Source of the DNA: Desulfoscipio geothermicus
GTDB taxonomy: Bacteria > Bacillota > Desulfotomaculia > Desulfotomaculales > Desulfallaceae
Assembly: GCA_016841205.1 (NCBI GenBank)
Contig: JAENZP010000001.1
Span: forward strand, 62,001-126,000
Reading direction: 5' to 3'
DNA: 64,000 nucleotides
Part shown: piece by piece, positions 54,220 through 62,180 of the stretch
Layout of the letters: each line of letters begins with the position of its first letter
Numbering within the stretch: position 1 is the first letter of the stretch
The notes under the pieces: generated by a model
Told to the model about the DNA's origin: nothing
What the model saw: the letters and a program-made list of their open reading frames with translations, nothing else
Databases searched by the model: none
Translations under genes and position numbers: made by a program

Positions 54220-54268
54220 CCTATACGTATAGGAGGTCCCCATGCCTGAAACAAGAACCTGCAGGTTC
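54220..54268. promoter_or_regulatory. Two perfect palindromes around a short reading frame
   Basis: CCTATACGTATAGG (54220-54233) runs into AGGAGG and an ATG at 54242 that opens a 13-codon frame containing GAACCTGCAGGTTC (54255-54268). This may be a regulator operator or the 5' end of a lost gene. Nothing else is seen to 54487 except the LytTR ribosome site. Confidence 0.35.
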
Positions 54269-54487
54269 CCTATTTTAAGATAACCACAGTCAGGTGGATG
54301 TCAAGACCGCCGTTCTATCATATTAGGAAAATACTCCATGCTTTTCAAGAGACTTCGTCTAAAAATATGAAAAACTGCGGAATTCAAAGGTATAGTGTTT
54401 AAGAGACTGTCTAATTTATCGGGGGAAGAAATAACTGCACTTAACATGGTAGAATTATTATAAATATTTAGAGAAAGGAGAACGGGA

Positions 54488-54931
54488 TTGAAGATACTTG
54501 TAGAGCAATCTTTGGATTGCAAGGAAACTGAAATTAAAATAACCTGTGGACTTATGGATGAACGTTTAAAGCGAATTATTGAACAAATCAGACTGTTCTC
54601 ATTTTCTGTTACTGCTAAAAAAGACGGGGTTACACTTCCTATTGCATTAGAGAATATTTATTATTTTGATACAGTTGACAACAAAACGTTTGTATATGTT
54701 GAAAGGGATGTCTATCGTTGTGACAAAAAACTATATGAACTTGAAGCACAGCTTGTGGATACACCATTTATAAGGATTAGTAAAAACTGCATTTTAAACA
54801 CTTCTGTTGTTACTTTTGTACGAGCACAATTAAGCGGTAGATTGGAAGCAACACTTAATAACGATGAAAAGGTGATTATTTCTAAACACTACATAAAAGA
54901 CTTCCGCGAAAAATTTGAGCAAAGGAGGTAG
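54488..54931 (+). CDS. LytTR DNA-binding regulator
   Basis: 147 residues; TTG start behind AAAGGAGAACGG. The N-terminal ~45 residues are not a receiver domain. The LytTR beta-domain follows (GVTLPIALENIYYFDTVDNK, TFVYVERDVYRC, PFIRISKNCILNTSVV). Such LytTR proteins usually control the genes following them; here a DUF3021 membrane protein overlaps closely and an ABC exporter comes next. No histidine kinase is nearby, so regulation by the partner membrane protein is plausible. Confidence 0.9.
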   Translation: MKILVEQSLDCKETEIKITCGLMDERLKRIIEQIRLFSFSVTAKKDGVTLPIALENIYYFDTVDNKTFVYVERDVYRCDKKLYELEAQLVDTPFIRISKNCILNTSVVTFVRAQLSGRLEATLNNDEKVIISKHYIKDFREKFEQRR

Positions 54932-54932
54932 C

Positions 54933-55340
54933 ATGATGAAAAAGATTTTGATTATAACTTGCTCAAGCTTTACTGCAATCGTGTTGTTGTTTGCGCTATT
55001 CTCAACATTTGATATAGTGCCGGAACTGTCAAAAAGCATCGTTTTCCAACTATTTACCATGTCTATGTCGATTGCTCTGTTGATGTTCATCAGCGAAAGA
55101 GCAGAAGACAAATTAGATATAAGTTCACTTACTGTAGATGCACTTATACGGATGCTCATCTGTTATATCGTGGTATTTGTCGAAGGCAGTTTGTTTCGAA
55201 TGTTCCCTTTCAGTTGGAAAGCTATTGCCTCTATTAGCCCTGTTTTAATCCCAACATTTGTAATTACTTATGTGATTGGGTACTTTACTATTGTTGATTG
55301 TGCTAATAAAATTAATAAAAGCATAAAACGAAAATACTAA
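54933..55340 (+). CDS. DUF3021 membrane protein
   Basis: About 135 residues, four hydrophobic segments (IITCSSFTAIVLLFALF; SIVFQLFTMSMSIALLMF; LIRMLICYIVVFVEGSLF; PVLIPTFVITYVIGYF). This is the DUF3021 family, regularly paired with a LytTR regulator. Start at the ATG at 54933 behind AAGGAGG, 1 nt after the regulator stop. Probably holds or modulates the LytTR protein at the membrane (inferred from the pairing). It ends before a strong terminator. Confidence 0.85.
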   Translation: MMKKILIITCSSFTAIVLLFALFSTFDIVPELSKSIVFQLFTMSMSIALLMFISERAEDKLDISSLTVDALIRMLICYIVVFVEGSLFRMFPFSWKAIASISPVLIPTFVITYVIGYFTIVDCANKINKSIKRKY

Positions 55341-55350
55341 AACAACAAGT

Positions 55351-55382
55351 AAAAAAGCCGACGAACATTCGTCGGCTTTTTT
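55351..55382 (+). terminator. Terminator after DUF3021 gene
   Basis: AAAAAAGCCGACGAA-CA-TTCGTCGGCTTTTTT, a perfect hairpin with T6. Confidence 0.95.
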
Positions 55383-55495
55383 ACTTTACTTTTTTATCAT
55401 CTTACTTTTTTGTAAAGTCACATCACTTCTGTACCCATTGTAACCCAAATATAACTTGATATGATAATACCAGAAACAAAAAAGGAGCATTTAAA

Positions 55496-56404
55496 ATGTC
55501 AAGTATAATTAAAGTTAAAAATCTAAAGAAAACCTACGGTGAAATCAAAGCGGTCAAAGGAATAGATTTTTATATCGAAGCAGGAAAGCTATTTGCGTTC
55601 TTAGGTCCGAATGGGGCAGGAAAATCAACAACAATTGATATACTATGTACCCTACTTAAACCAAGCAGTGGACAGATAATAATTGACGGTCATGTCCTTG
55701 GTAAAGAGGATGACGCCATTAGAAATAAAATAGGTGTTGTCTTTCAAGACAGTATGCTTGATCCACTTTTAACAGTCAGAGAAAATCTAACAATAAGAGC
55801 ATGTTTCTATGGAATGAGCAAACAAAAAATCAGAGAAGCAGTAAGAATGGCTGCACTCACAGCGGACATTATGGAATTTATCGACCGCCCGTATGGAAAG
55901 CTGTCGGGAGGGCAACGGCGGCGAGCGGATATTGCCCGCGCGCTTGTAAATACTCCCAAAATACTGTTTTTGGATGAGCCGACAACCGGTCTGGACCCAA
56001 AAACCAAAGAAAACGTTTGGCAGACCATATTTGAGCTGCAGAAGAAAACGGGCATGACAGTCTTTCTCACCACACACTATATGGAGGAAGCGGCAACAGC
56101 CGATTACATCATCATTATTGACCACGGGCAGATTGCCGCAAAAGGCACTCCGTACGATCTGCAGGAGAGGTACAGTTCCGACAGAATCCATATTAAGACC
56201 CAAGACAGGGACGCAGTTATAAAAATTCTTGATGAGAAGCAAATGCCCTGGACAATAAAAAACGGTTTAATTACTGCCGACATATCCGACACCGTTACTG
56301 CAATTCCATTATTGGAAAAAGCAAAACCTTATATTAATAGCTTTGAGGTCATTCACGGCTCCATGGACGATGTTTTCCTTAATATCACGGGAGGTAAAAA
56401 CTGA
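55496..56404 (+). CDS. ABC exporter ATPase (daunorubicin/lantibiotic type)
   Basis: 302-residue ATPase: Walker A GPNGAGKST, Q-loop VVFQDSMLDP, signature KLSGGQRRRADIA, Walker B ILFLDEPTTGLD, switch His TTHYMEEA. A C-terminal ~80-residue DrrA-like extension ends SMDDVFLNITGG. The stop and the next start share one nucleotide (TGATG), so the pair is coupled. Behind AAAGGAGC, with its own promoter region after the DUF3021 terminator. Probably a drug or peptide exporter controlled by the LytTR pair. Confidence 0.94.
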   Translation: MSSIIKVKNLKKTYGEIKAVKGIDFYIEAGKLFAFLGPNGAGKSTTIDILCTLLKPSSGQIIIDGHVLGKEDDAIRNKIGVVFQDSMLDPLLTVRENLTIRACFYGMSKQKIREAVRMAALTADIMEFIDRPYGKLSGGQRRRADIARALVNTPKILFLDEPTTGLDPKTKENVWQTIFELQKKTGMTVFLTTHYMEEAATADYIIIIDHGQIAAKGTPYDLQERYSSDRIHIKTQDRDAVIKILDEKQMPWTIKNGLITADISDTVTAIPLLEKAKPYINSFEVIHGSMDDVFLNITGGKN

Positions 56405-57267
56405 TGTTAAATTTTGCAGTACGGAACTTAAAGATATTTTTTCGCCAGAAAAGCGCCGTATTCTTTTCTCTTTTAGGTGTATTTGTCATTATCGGCTTAT
56501 ATGTTTTGTTCTTGGGTAATATTTGGATAGATTATATTCCGGAGGGTTTGCCGGAAGCCGAAAACCTTATGAAAAACTGGATTATTGCAGGCATCGTTTC
56601 GGTATCATCTATTACTACGACAATGGGTGCCTTTGGGATAATGGTTGAGGACAGAGTAAGAAAAAGCAGCAAAGACTTTTATTCAGCACCGATTAAGCGG
56701 AGCAAAATCGTCGGTGGATATATCATTAGTTCATTTGTTGTAGGCTTCATAATGAGTTTCATAACTTTTATAACCGGGGAAACCTATATCCTCCTTAGTG
56801 GAGGAACGCTTTTATCATTCGTTTCATTGGTTAAGTTTTTGGGCGTAATGCTGATTTCCGTACTGTCGTCTAGCTCTATGGTATTTTTTGCTGTAAGCTT
56901 TTTCCAAAGCACAAGTGCCTTTACTACAGCAAGTACCATTCTAGGAACGCTTATAGGATTTTTGACAGGCATTTATCTGCCGATCGGAACATTGCCTGAA
57001 GCAGTTCAATGGGTAGTAAAACTGTTTCCGATATCCCATGCCGATGCACTTATGCGCCAAATTGTACTTGAAAAACCTATTGATATTAGCTTTGCAGGTT
57101 TTTCAGGAAGCAGTGTCTTCGAATTCAAGGAAATGATGGGTATTGCCTATACCTATGGTGAATACACTGCCACAGCTACTGTCCATATATTAGTTCTTAT
57201 AGGTGTAGCTTTTGCATTCTTTGCCCTTGCATTATGGAATGTTTCAAGGAAAAAAGAGTGGAATTAA
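56404..57267 (+). CDS. ABC-2 exporter permease
   Basis: 287 residues with six transmembrane segments. The N-terminal FAVRNLKIFFRQKSAVFFSL is the usual first cytosolic amphipathic stretch. KDFYSAPIKRSKIVGGYIIS is the coupling region and PIGTLPEAVQWVVKLFPISH lies before the last helices. An extracytoplasmic loop precedes the final helix. Works with the overlapping ATPase gene; no third subunit is seen. Confidence 0.9.
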   Translation: MLNFAVRNLKIFFRQKSAVFFSLLGVFVIIGLYVLFLGNIWIDYIPEGLPEAENLMKNWIIAGIVSVSSITTTMGAFGIMVEDRVRKSSKDFYSAPIKRSKIVGGYIISSFVVGFIMSFITFITGETYILLSGGTLLSFVSLVKFLGVMLISVLSSSSMVFFAVSFFQSTSAFTTASTILGTLIGFLTGIYLPIGTLPEAVQWVVKLFPISHADALMRQIVLEKPIDISFAGFSGSSVFEFKEMMGIAYTYGEYTATATVHILVLIGVAFAFFALALWNVSRKKEWN

Positions 57268-57372
57268 GTCTGCTTACTTTTTTAACCTATCTTCCGTTTT
57301 TTAATCAATATCTTTTTTACTACGTAGTAGTACCTATAGCTTGTTGAAATTTTAAAATTGGAAGTGTAAATT

Positions 57373-57543
57373 TTAAAATAGCCGGAATTTCTTTATATAC
57401 GCAGTAGTTGTGCCATCAAGAGAGATAACAGCAGCTACTTCCCGGGGATATTTCGCAGCGTAAGATTCACTGTAAATACTTGAAATCGAGTGTGGCATTA
57501 AAACATACGGTGCTTTAAAACCCTCTTGGCCGAGTGCAGTTCT
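57373..57543 (-). pseudogene. Alpha/beta hydrolase fragment
   Basis: The frame reads TALGQEGFKAPYVLMPHSIS, SIYSESYAAKYPREVAAVIS and LDGTTTAYIKKF, i.e. the nucleophile-elbow region (HSISSIYSE, the Ser in place) of an alpha/beta hydrolase, then stops. The start and C-terminus are missing. It abuts the next remnant. Confidence 0.6.
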
Positions 57544-57545
57544 TG

Positions 57546-57838
57546 TTTGTATGTGGGGAAACCATATATCCTATAGTAAAAAATATCGCTTCTTCTTTTC
57601 CAATTGCCTTTCATTCTTTGCCGACCAACTTTTGAATAGCAAAAGTATTACCAAATGTCAGTTCTTTATCAGTATCATTTTTCCAAACTACATTAAATTC
57701 ACTGACGTAAGGATACTGACTTTTCTCTGTATTCATGGAAACCCTCACAAGTTCCGATGTTCCTTCTGATTGATTTGCTTTGTTATCACATCTAATTATC
57801 AAGAATATAACGCAAAAAATGAGTACTGCTATTTCCCC
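57546..57838 (-). pseudogene. Lipoprotein with Ig-like domain, broken
   Basis: A hydrophobic LIFCVIFLIIRC lipobox-like start is followed by YPYVSEFNVVWKNDTDKELT, FGNTFAIQKLVGKE, then TGA, and continues KAIGKEEAIFFTIGYMVSPH. The TGA replaces a codon that is Trp in relatives (KEW). The frame then ends at the hydrolase remnant. It resembles small bacterial Ig-like-domain lipoproteins. Confidence 0.5.
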
Positions 57839-57840
57839 GT

Positions 57841-58941
57841 CTATTTTATTTCGGCAAGGTTGTTAACTCCTGCCAGTACGTCCTCCTGCAAAATTTGCTG
57901 CATTTTTTCAGGTTCTTCAAACAATGGACTGTGAGCAGATTGTTCAAAGGTATAAAATCCTTTTATGGGCGCCTGTAGCTTCTCAAAATAGTCCTTTGCT
58001 AAGGTGTAGGATACCGTGTAATCGTATCTGCCTACACAGAAATAGACTGGAATATCCAATTTTTGCACTTTCTTAGTTAAATCCGTTGCTACTAATTTGC
58101 TCCACAGGTTGGCTGTTTTTGTAGTAAAGAATTTACCGCGCCATATATTTATTTTTTCGCTGAGGGTGTATTCTTTGTTCAGCATTACCGGCAAAAAAAC
58201 ACCACTTATTACAGATTTCATTTTGTGCGTTGTGCCAATACCAAGCTTGTGCATCGGCGCATCACGCATAACATAGTATGAAGGCGTGTTTATCTCAGTG
58301 ATAGGATATTTCTCAAACTTATGTAAAATTCTTTTTTCCCCGAGCCGCGTAAGCTGTTTGATCATATATTTGTATGCCAGCTTTTCCGATTCGAGCTGAT
58401 TTGAGATCTGGGACACGGCAATGTAGGCGTGGTACAGCTCCGGTGCCCGCGACGCCGCTTGTATACCAGTAAAGGATCCCCCCGAATGTGCCATGAGGTA
58501 AATCTTTTCCTGTCCAAAACGCTTGCGGAGGTAATCTGTAACTCCCAGTGTGTCGGATATCAATTGCTCGAATGTCATTGTCTCGTACGAAATGTCAGAG
58601 CCATATGAAAGTCCGGCACCTCGCTGTTCCCACCAGCAGACTGTAAAATAATTCTCAAGAACGATAGGATATTTCCGACTAATCGCATATTCGGGCATAC
58701 CAGGACCCCCATGCAGGAAAAGCAGCACCGGCTTCGTTTTATCCTTACCCTTGATAAACATCCCCTGCTCTACCCCATTGATATTGACGTGGATCTTTTC
58801 TGAAATGCTACCTGACAACATCCTTCCGTTATCATTTAAGAAAGGTTCAGGTTTTCCCGGACTGTATGCCAGCAACAAACCCACAAGAATAATCGCACAA
58901 ACAAGTAAAACGATAGGTATGATCAGCATAGCTCGTACCAT
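57841..58941 (-). CDS. Membrane-anchored alpha/beta hydrolase (proline-iminopeptidase-like)
   Basis: 366 residues with one N-terminal membrane segment (about 5-26). The oxyanion region is LFLHGGPGMPEY, CWWEQRGAGLSYG is typical of the prolyl aminopeptidase group, and the nucleophile Ser lies in AHSGGSFTG. Asp is probably in VGRYDYTVS and His in QSAHSPLFEEPE. Peptidase or esterase activity on the outer face is inferred. Start ATG behind AAAGGATGG. It closes the TetR/CPBP/MFS group on this strand. Confidence 0.85.
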   Translation of the reverse strand: MVRAMLIIPIVLLVCAIILVGLLLAYSPGKPEPFLNDNGRMLSGSISEKIHVNINGVEQGMFIKGKDKTKPVLLFLHGGPGMPEYAISRKYPIVLENYFTVCWWEQRGAGLSYGSDISYETMTFEQLISDTLGVTDYLRKRFGQEKIYLMAHSGGSFTGIQAASRAPELYHAYIAVSQISNQLESEKLAYKYMIKQLTRLGEKRILHKFEKYPITEINTPSYYVMRDAPMHKLGIGTTHKMKSVISGVFLPVMLNKEYTLSEKINIWRGKFFTTKTANLWSKLVATDLTKKVQKLDIPVYFCVGRYDYTVSYTLAKDYFEKLQAPIKGFYTFEQSAHSPLFEEPEKMQQILQEDVLAGVNNLAEIK

Positions 58942-59019
58942 CCTTTGCGCAAATGGTTTAATTTAAATACCGCGGTATTAATCAAATATATCCATCAAAT
59001 CTTGCTTTTCATATCATTC

Positions 59020-60300
59020 CTATATTCCCAAATCCATTTCCAATACCTTTATTTTTTTAACTCTCCCTATTACTAGTGCAAGGATGGAAACACATAAGCC
59101 GGAAAGAATGAAAATAAAACCTATGCCCCTTCCTGGGCCCGTTCCAATCAGCAATCCAACACTATGACTTAATGCTCCATTCGGATTTAAAAGGGGGTTA
59201 AATAAATGATCTGCTAAGAAACCGGCTGAACAAAAAGCCAGGATATAACCCACTTGAGATATGATTGCAACCATGGACCACAGTCGTCCCTGCCTTTCAT
59301 TCTCAGCATTCCTGCGAATTAGTACCTCCAGGCTTGTGTTTACAAAAGGAAGTGTGCTAAAAAAGAGGAACCCGAAAACAATGATAAATATGATGTTTGG
59401 GAATAAACCCATTAGAGCATAGAATAGCCCGGAAAACGCCAGAAATATTGAAAGTATGGATACCATATTTTTTTTGATTCCAGATATTCCGATAAAAAGG
59501 CTGCTTGCCAGCATTCCAGATGCTGAAATGGAAAGGGCGATACCCAGCATTTTTGAGTCGGTCATCGTCAGTAACATAGGACCAAACAGTGCCTGAAGCA
59601 ACCCTATACAAAAGCAAACTAACGAAGTTAACAGAACTAAATAGAATATACCTTTTTGAGAGATGATGTAACGGAAAGATTCGGCCATATCCTGGAAGAA
59701 TTCTTGTTTCTCCTGTTTCCGGTAAGTGGTATCCGGGTTCTTGATCATCAACACTGCAGTTATAGCAATCATGAACGTAATGATATCAATGACTAAAACT
59801 ATTTCTATATGAAAAGCACTGATTAGCAGTCCTGCTATAATTGGAGATATTAGGTATTGGGCCGACCCTGCCAATTGAACAAGCCCGCTTGCTTGTGAAT
59901 ATAACTCTTCTGAAACCAGATCAGAAACGGCAGCCTTATATGCGGGACTTTGAACGGCAGTAAATAGTGAACTTATGGCTACCCCACCATATATGTATTC
60001 TAGTTGAAAGCTTCCCCGTAACATGATCAGCAGGATGAACAATACACCGATTATCGCACCGGCATCACCGATAATCATCATTTTCTTCCGATCAAATCTG
60101 TCTGCAAGCACCCCGCTAAAAGGAAGCAAGACAAAAGAGGGAAGAAAGGAGAAAAGAATGATAAGAGAATAGTTTACAGCAGATTGGGTGTTTTGAAAAA
60201 TATAAACGCCTAAGGAGAAAGCTGTCAGACCGCTTCCCAAAGCTGAAATCAACTGTCCAGACCAGATGATTAGAAATTCATCAAACTTTTTAGCTTGCAT
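59020..60300 (-). CDS. MFS transporter
   Basis: 426 residues and about 12 transmembrane segments. The loop motif FSGVLADRFDRKKMMIIGDA between helices 2 and 3 is the MFS signature, and SDLVSEELYSQASGLVQLAG is typical of the MFS_3/enterobactin-exporter-like group. Basic loop RNAENERQGRLWSMVA in the second half matches. Probably a drug or metabolite efflux pump; the substrate is not shown. It starts 20 nt after the CPBP gene. Confidence 0.9.
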   Translation of the reverse strand: MQAKKFDEFLIIWSGQLISALGSGLTAFSLGVYIFQNTQSAVNYSLIILFSFLPSFVLLPFSGVLADRFDRKKMMIIGDAGAIIGVLFILLIMLRGSFQLEYIYGGVAISSLFTAVQSPAYKAAVSDLVSEELYSQASGLVQLAGSAQYLISPIIAGLLISAFHIEIVLVIDIITFMIAITAVLMIKNPDTTYRKQEKQEFFQDMAESFRYIISQKGIFYLVLLTSLVCFCIGLLQALFGPMLLTMTDSKMLGIALSISASGMLASSLFIGISGIKKNMVSILSIFLAFSGLFYALMGLFPNIIFIIVFGFLFFSTLPFVNTSLEVLIRRNAENERQGRLWSMVAIISQVGYILAFCSAGFLADHLFNPLLNPNGALSHSVGLLIGTGPGRGIGFIFILSGLCVSILALVIGRVKKIKVLEMDLGI

Positions 60301-60320
60301 TATCTTTCACCTTTGCATTC

Positions 60321-61184
60321 TCAAAGCATTTTTAAGACAAGCCGGTTTTCCCTAATGTTGCTTGTACTCTTTGCAAAAAACACTTCTTTATCTACTGCCA
60401 CTAAAACAGCGGCAACAACTATAAGAACAAAAGTTTCAATGCACTTGGTTATTTGAGATATTGCAAACATCTCCTGTGACATGTTAATAATAAAGTGGAA
60501 GAGAATTGCTGAAATAATACTCTTTTTGTTTCTTATGCAGGCCCAACTGATAATCACACCCATAGGGACAACGCCTACAAAAAAGTTCACGCCAAACCAA
60601 ATGTTTTCATGACAAATTTCATATTGATAAGAGTTCTGTACAAAAATGAGGGGAAGATGCCAGAGTGACCAAAGTATGCTGAATATGATAGATGCCTTAA
60701 ACAACGAATACCTGCTCTGCAAACTATCAAAAGCATATCCCCTCCAACCAAGCTCTTCGAAGCTTGCTGCCAATATAAGCAGGAGCAATACCGGGATAAA
60801 GCCTGATGAAAATGAGAAACCTTCTGCCAGCTGAAACTGTGAAACCGCCCCCCCAAAGGGTAAAGAGATTGCTATAGATGCAAGTACAGATAGCGGCATG
60901 ATTAAAATGATAATTAGTATCATCTTTGGTTGAATAAGCCTTGGATTGAGAAGTCGGTTGAGAAAATCCTTTTTCATATCGATGTTCTTCGATGCCGCAA
61001 CCATTAGAACGGAAAGAAGAAAGGGTACCATAAGTCCGATCAGCATAAACAGCATATAATTCCCGCTGTTATTATCCTGATAACTGAAATATGCACCAAC
61101 AAACCAGAGAGCATAGGTTGCGAAAAAGGTAGTTGTAAAATACAGTTTGGGGTTGTATTCATAGTTTGATATCATATTATTCAC
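60321..61184 (-). CDS. CPBP-family intramembrane glutamic endopeptidase
   Basis: 287 residues and about eight hydrophobic segments. The Abi/CAAX-protease motifs are in order: EELGWRGYAFDSLQSRYS (EExxxR), FSILWSLWHLPL (FxxxH-type) and LFHFIINMS (HxxxN). Members process or sort membrane-associated peptides, or provide bacteriocin immunity. It follows the TetR gene by a few nucleotides, so they form an operon. The substrate is unknown. Confidence 0.9.
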   Translation of the reverse strand: MNNMISNYEYNPKLYFTTTFFATYALWFVGAYFSYQDNNSGNYMLFMLIGLMVPFLLSVLMVAASKNIDMKKDFLNRLLNPRLIQPKMILIIILIMPLSVLASIAISLPFGGAVSQFQLAEGFSFSSGFIPVLLLLILAASFEELGWRGYAFDSLQSRYSLFKASIIFSILWSLWHLPLIFVQNSYQYEICHENIWFGVNFFVGVVPMGVIISWACIRNKKSIISAILFHFIINMSQEMFAISQITKCIETFVLIVVAAVLVAVDKEVFFAKSTSNIRENRLVLKML

Positions 61185-61186
61185 TC

Positions 61187-61801
61187 CTATAATAAAAATG
61201 AAAAGGATCCGGAAGCAGCCCCTAAAGACCTTTCAATAATGGCCTGGAAAGATTGCATCCGTTTTGTCTGCTCTTCTTTATTCCATTTAAAAAGACCGGA
61301 TTCCAGAAGGAATTGGGAACCAGCTAAAAGGAATTGTATAGTTTCCAGAGGATATTCAACATTAAACACAGATTCCAGTTTACCTTGCTCTATAACTCCA
61401 GCAAATACAGGTGCAATTTTTATTACGATTTCAATGTTAATCCGCTCATGGAGCTCTCTGTTCTCAGGTCGATGAAGATTTTCCATCAACTTGTTTTCGT
61501 TTTTCGCATGCTGACTATCTCCTCTAAGCATCAGACGCATTTTATCTATTGCACCTATCTTTGAGTCATCAGCAATTTTTTTGTAATCTTCGCAGTGCTG
61601 ATTTACTATTTCATGGACAAGCGCATCTAAGATATCTTCCTTGGATTTAAAATAGTAATAAAATGTCCCTTTCGCTATTCTTACCTGCTGAATGATAGCT
61701 TCCACAGTTGTATTGACATACCCGTGATTCATAAAAAGTTCTTCTGCAGCCGTTAGTATCTCTTTTCGCCGCACTTCCGGATCCTTTATAATTCTTTTCA
61801 T
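61187..61801 (-). CDS. TetR-family regulator
   Basis: About 204 residues; start at the ATG at 61801 behind GGAGG with 5-nt spacing (a longer frame reaches 61849). Helix-turn-helix: EILTAAEELFMNHGYVNTT, VEAIIQQVRIAKGTFYYYF. The remainder is helical. Two identical-centre palindromes straddle its promoter, so it represses itself and the CPBP/MFS/hydrolase genes. The ligand is unknown. Confidence 0.92.
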   Translation of the reverse strand: MKRIIKDPEVRRKEILTAAEELFMNHGYVNTTVEAIIQQVRIAKGTFYYYFKSKEDILDALVHEIVNQHCEDYKKIADDSKIGAIDKMRLMLRGDSQHAKNENKLMENLHRPENRELHERINIEIVIKIAPVFAGVIEQGKLESVFNVEYPLETIQFLLAGSQFLLESGLFKWNKEEQTKRMQSFQAIIERSLGAASGSFSFLL

Positions 61802-61815
61802 AACAACCTCCAATC

Positions 61816-61868
61816 GACCGACGGTCGGTTTATGTGTATATTGTATCATGCGACTGACCGTCAGTCAA
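61816..61868 (-). promoter_or_regulatory. Promoter with two TetR operators
   Basis: Minus strand: -35 TTGACT (61868-61863), 17 nt, -10 TACAAT (61845-61840). Operators: GACTGACCGTCAGTC (61852-61866), overlapping the -35 and spacer, and GACCGACGGTCGGTT (61816-61830), near the transcription start. Both fit GACYGACSGTCRGTY. Confidence 0.75.
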
Positions 61869-62059
61869 TTGTAAAATTGCTATTGTTTATTAAAATATTT
61901 TTTATCAAACTTTTATTAGCGGAGCCATTGTATGTTTTATTATCTAAGTATAAGTCCAGTAAAATTGTGTTTTTGCTAAATTTAATATTTTGCCTGTAAT
62001 TACTATTTTTACGTACTATCTTTTTACCATCTACCTGCATAATATTTATTAAGGTTCAA

Positions 62060-62131
62060 GTAGATGCAACAGCGCATCTACCTCTTACGGCAATGTCGCC
62101 TGCCTTTTCGGAGGGTGACATTATTTTTTTT
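62060..62131 (+). terminator. Leader hairpins and terminator before asnB
   Basis: GTAGATGC-AACAGC-GCATCTAC (62060-62081) is followed by a terminator, TGTCGCC / GGTGACA (62094-62120) with T-rich TTATTTTTTTT. It lies 50 nt before asnB with no + gene upstream, so it is probably an attenuator. 61869-62059 is AT-rich and otherwise empty. Confidence 0.55.
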
Positions 62132-62180
62132 CTGGGCCATGCTATATGTTGATTTAATCGTCATGGGAGGGATAGATTAA

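Noticed and set aside
62060-62081. asnB leader hairpin as a third ANTAR target
   Set aside because: The hexaloop AACAGC has A, not G, at position 4, and no second hexaloop hairpin is present.
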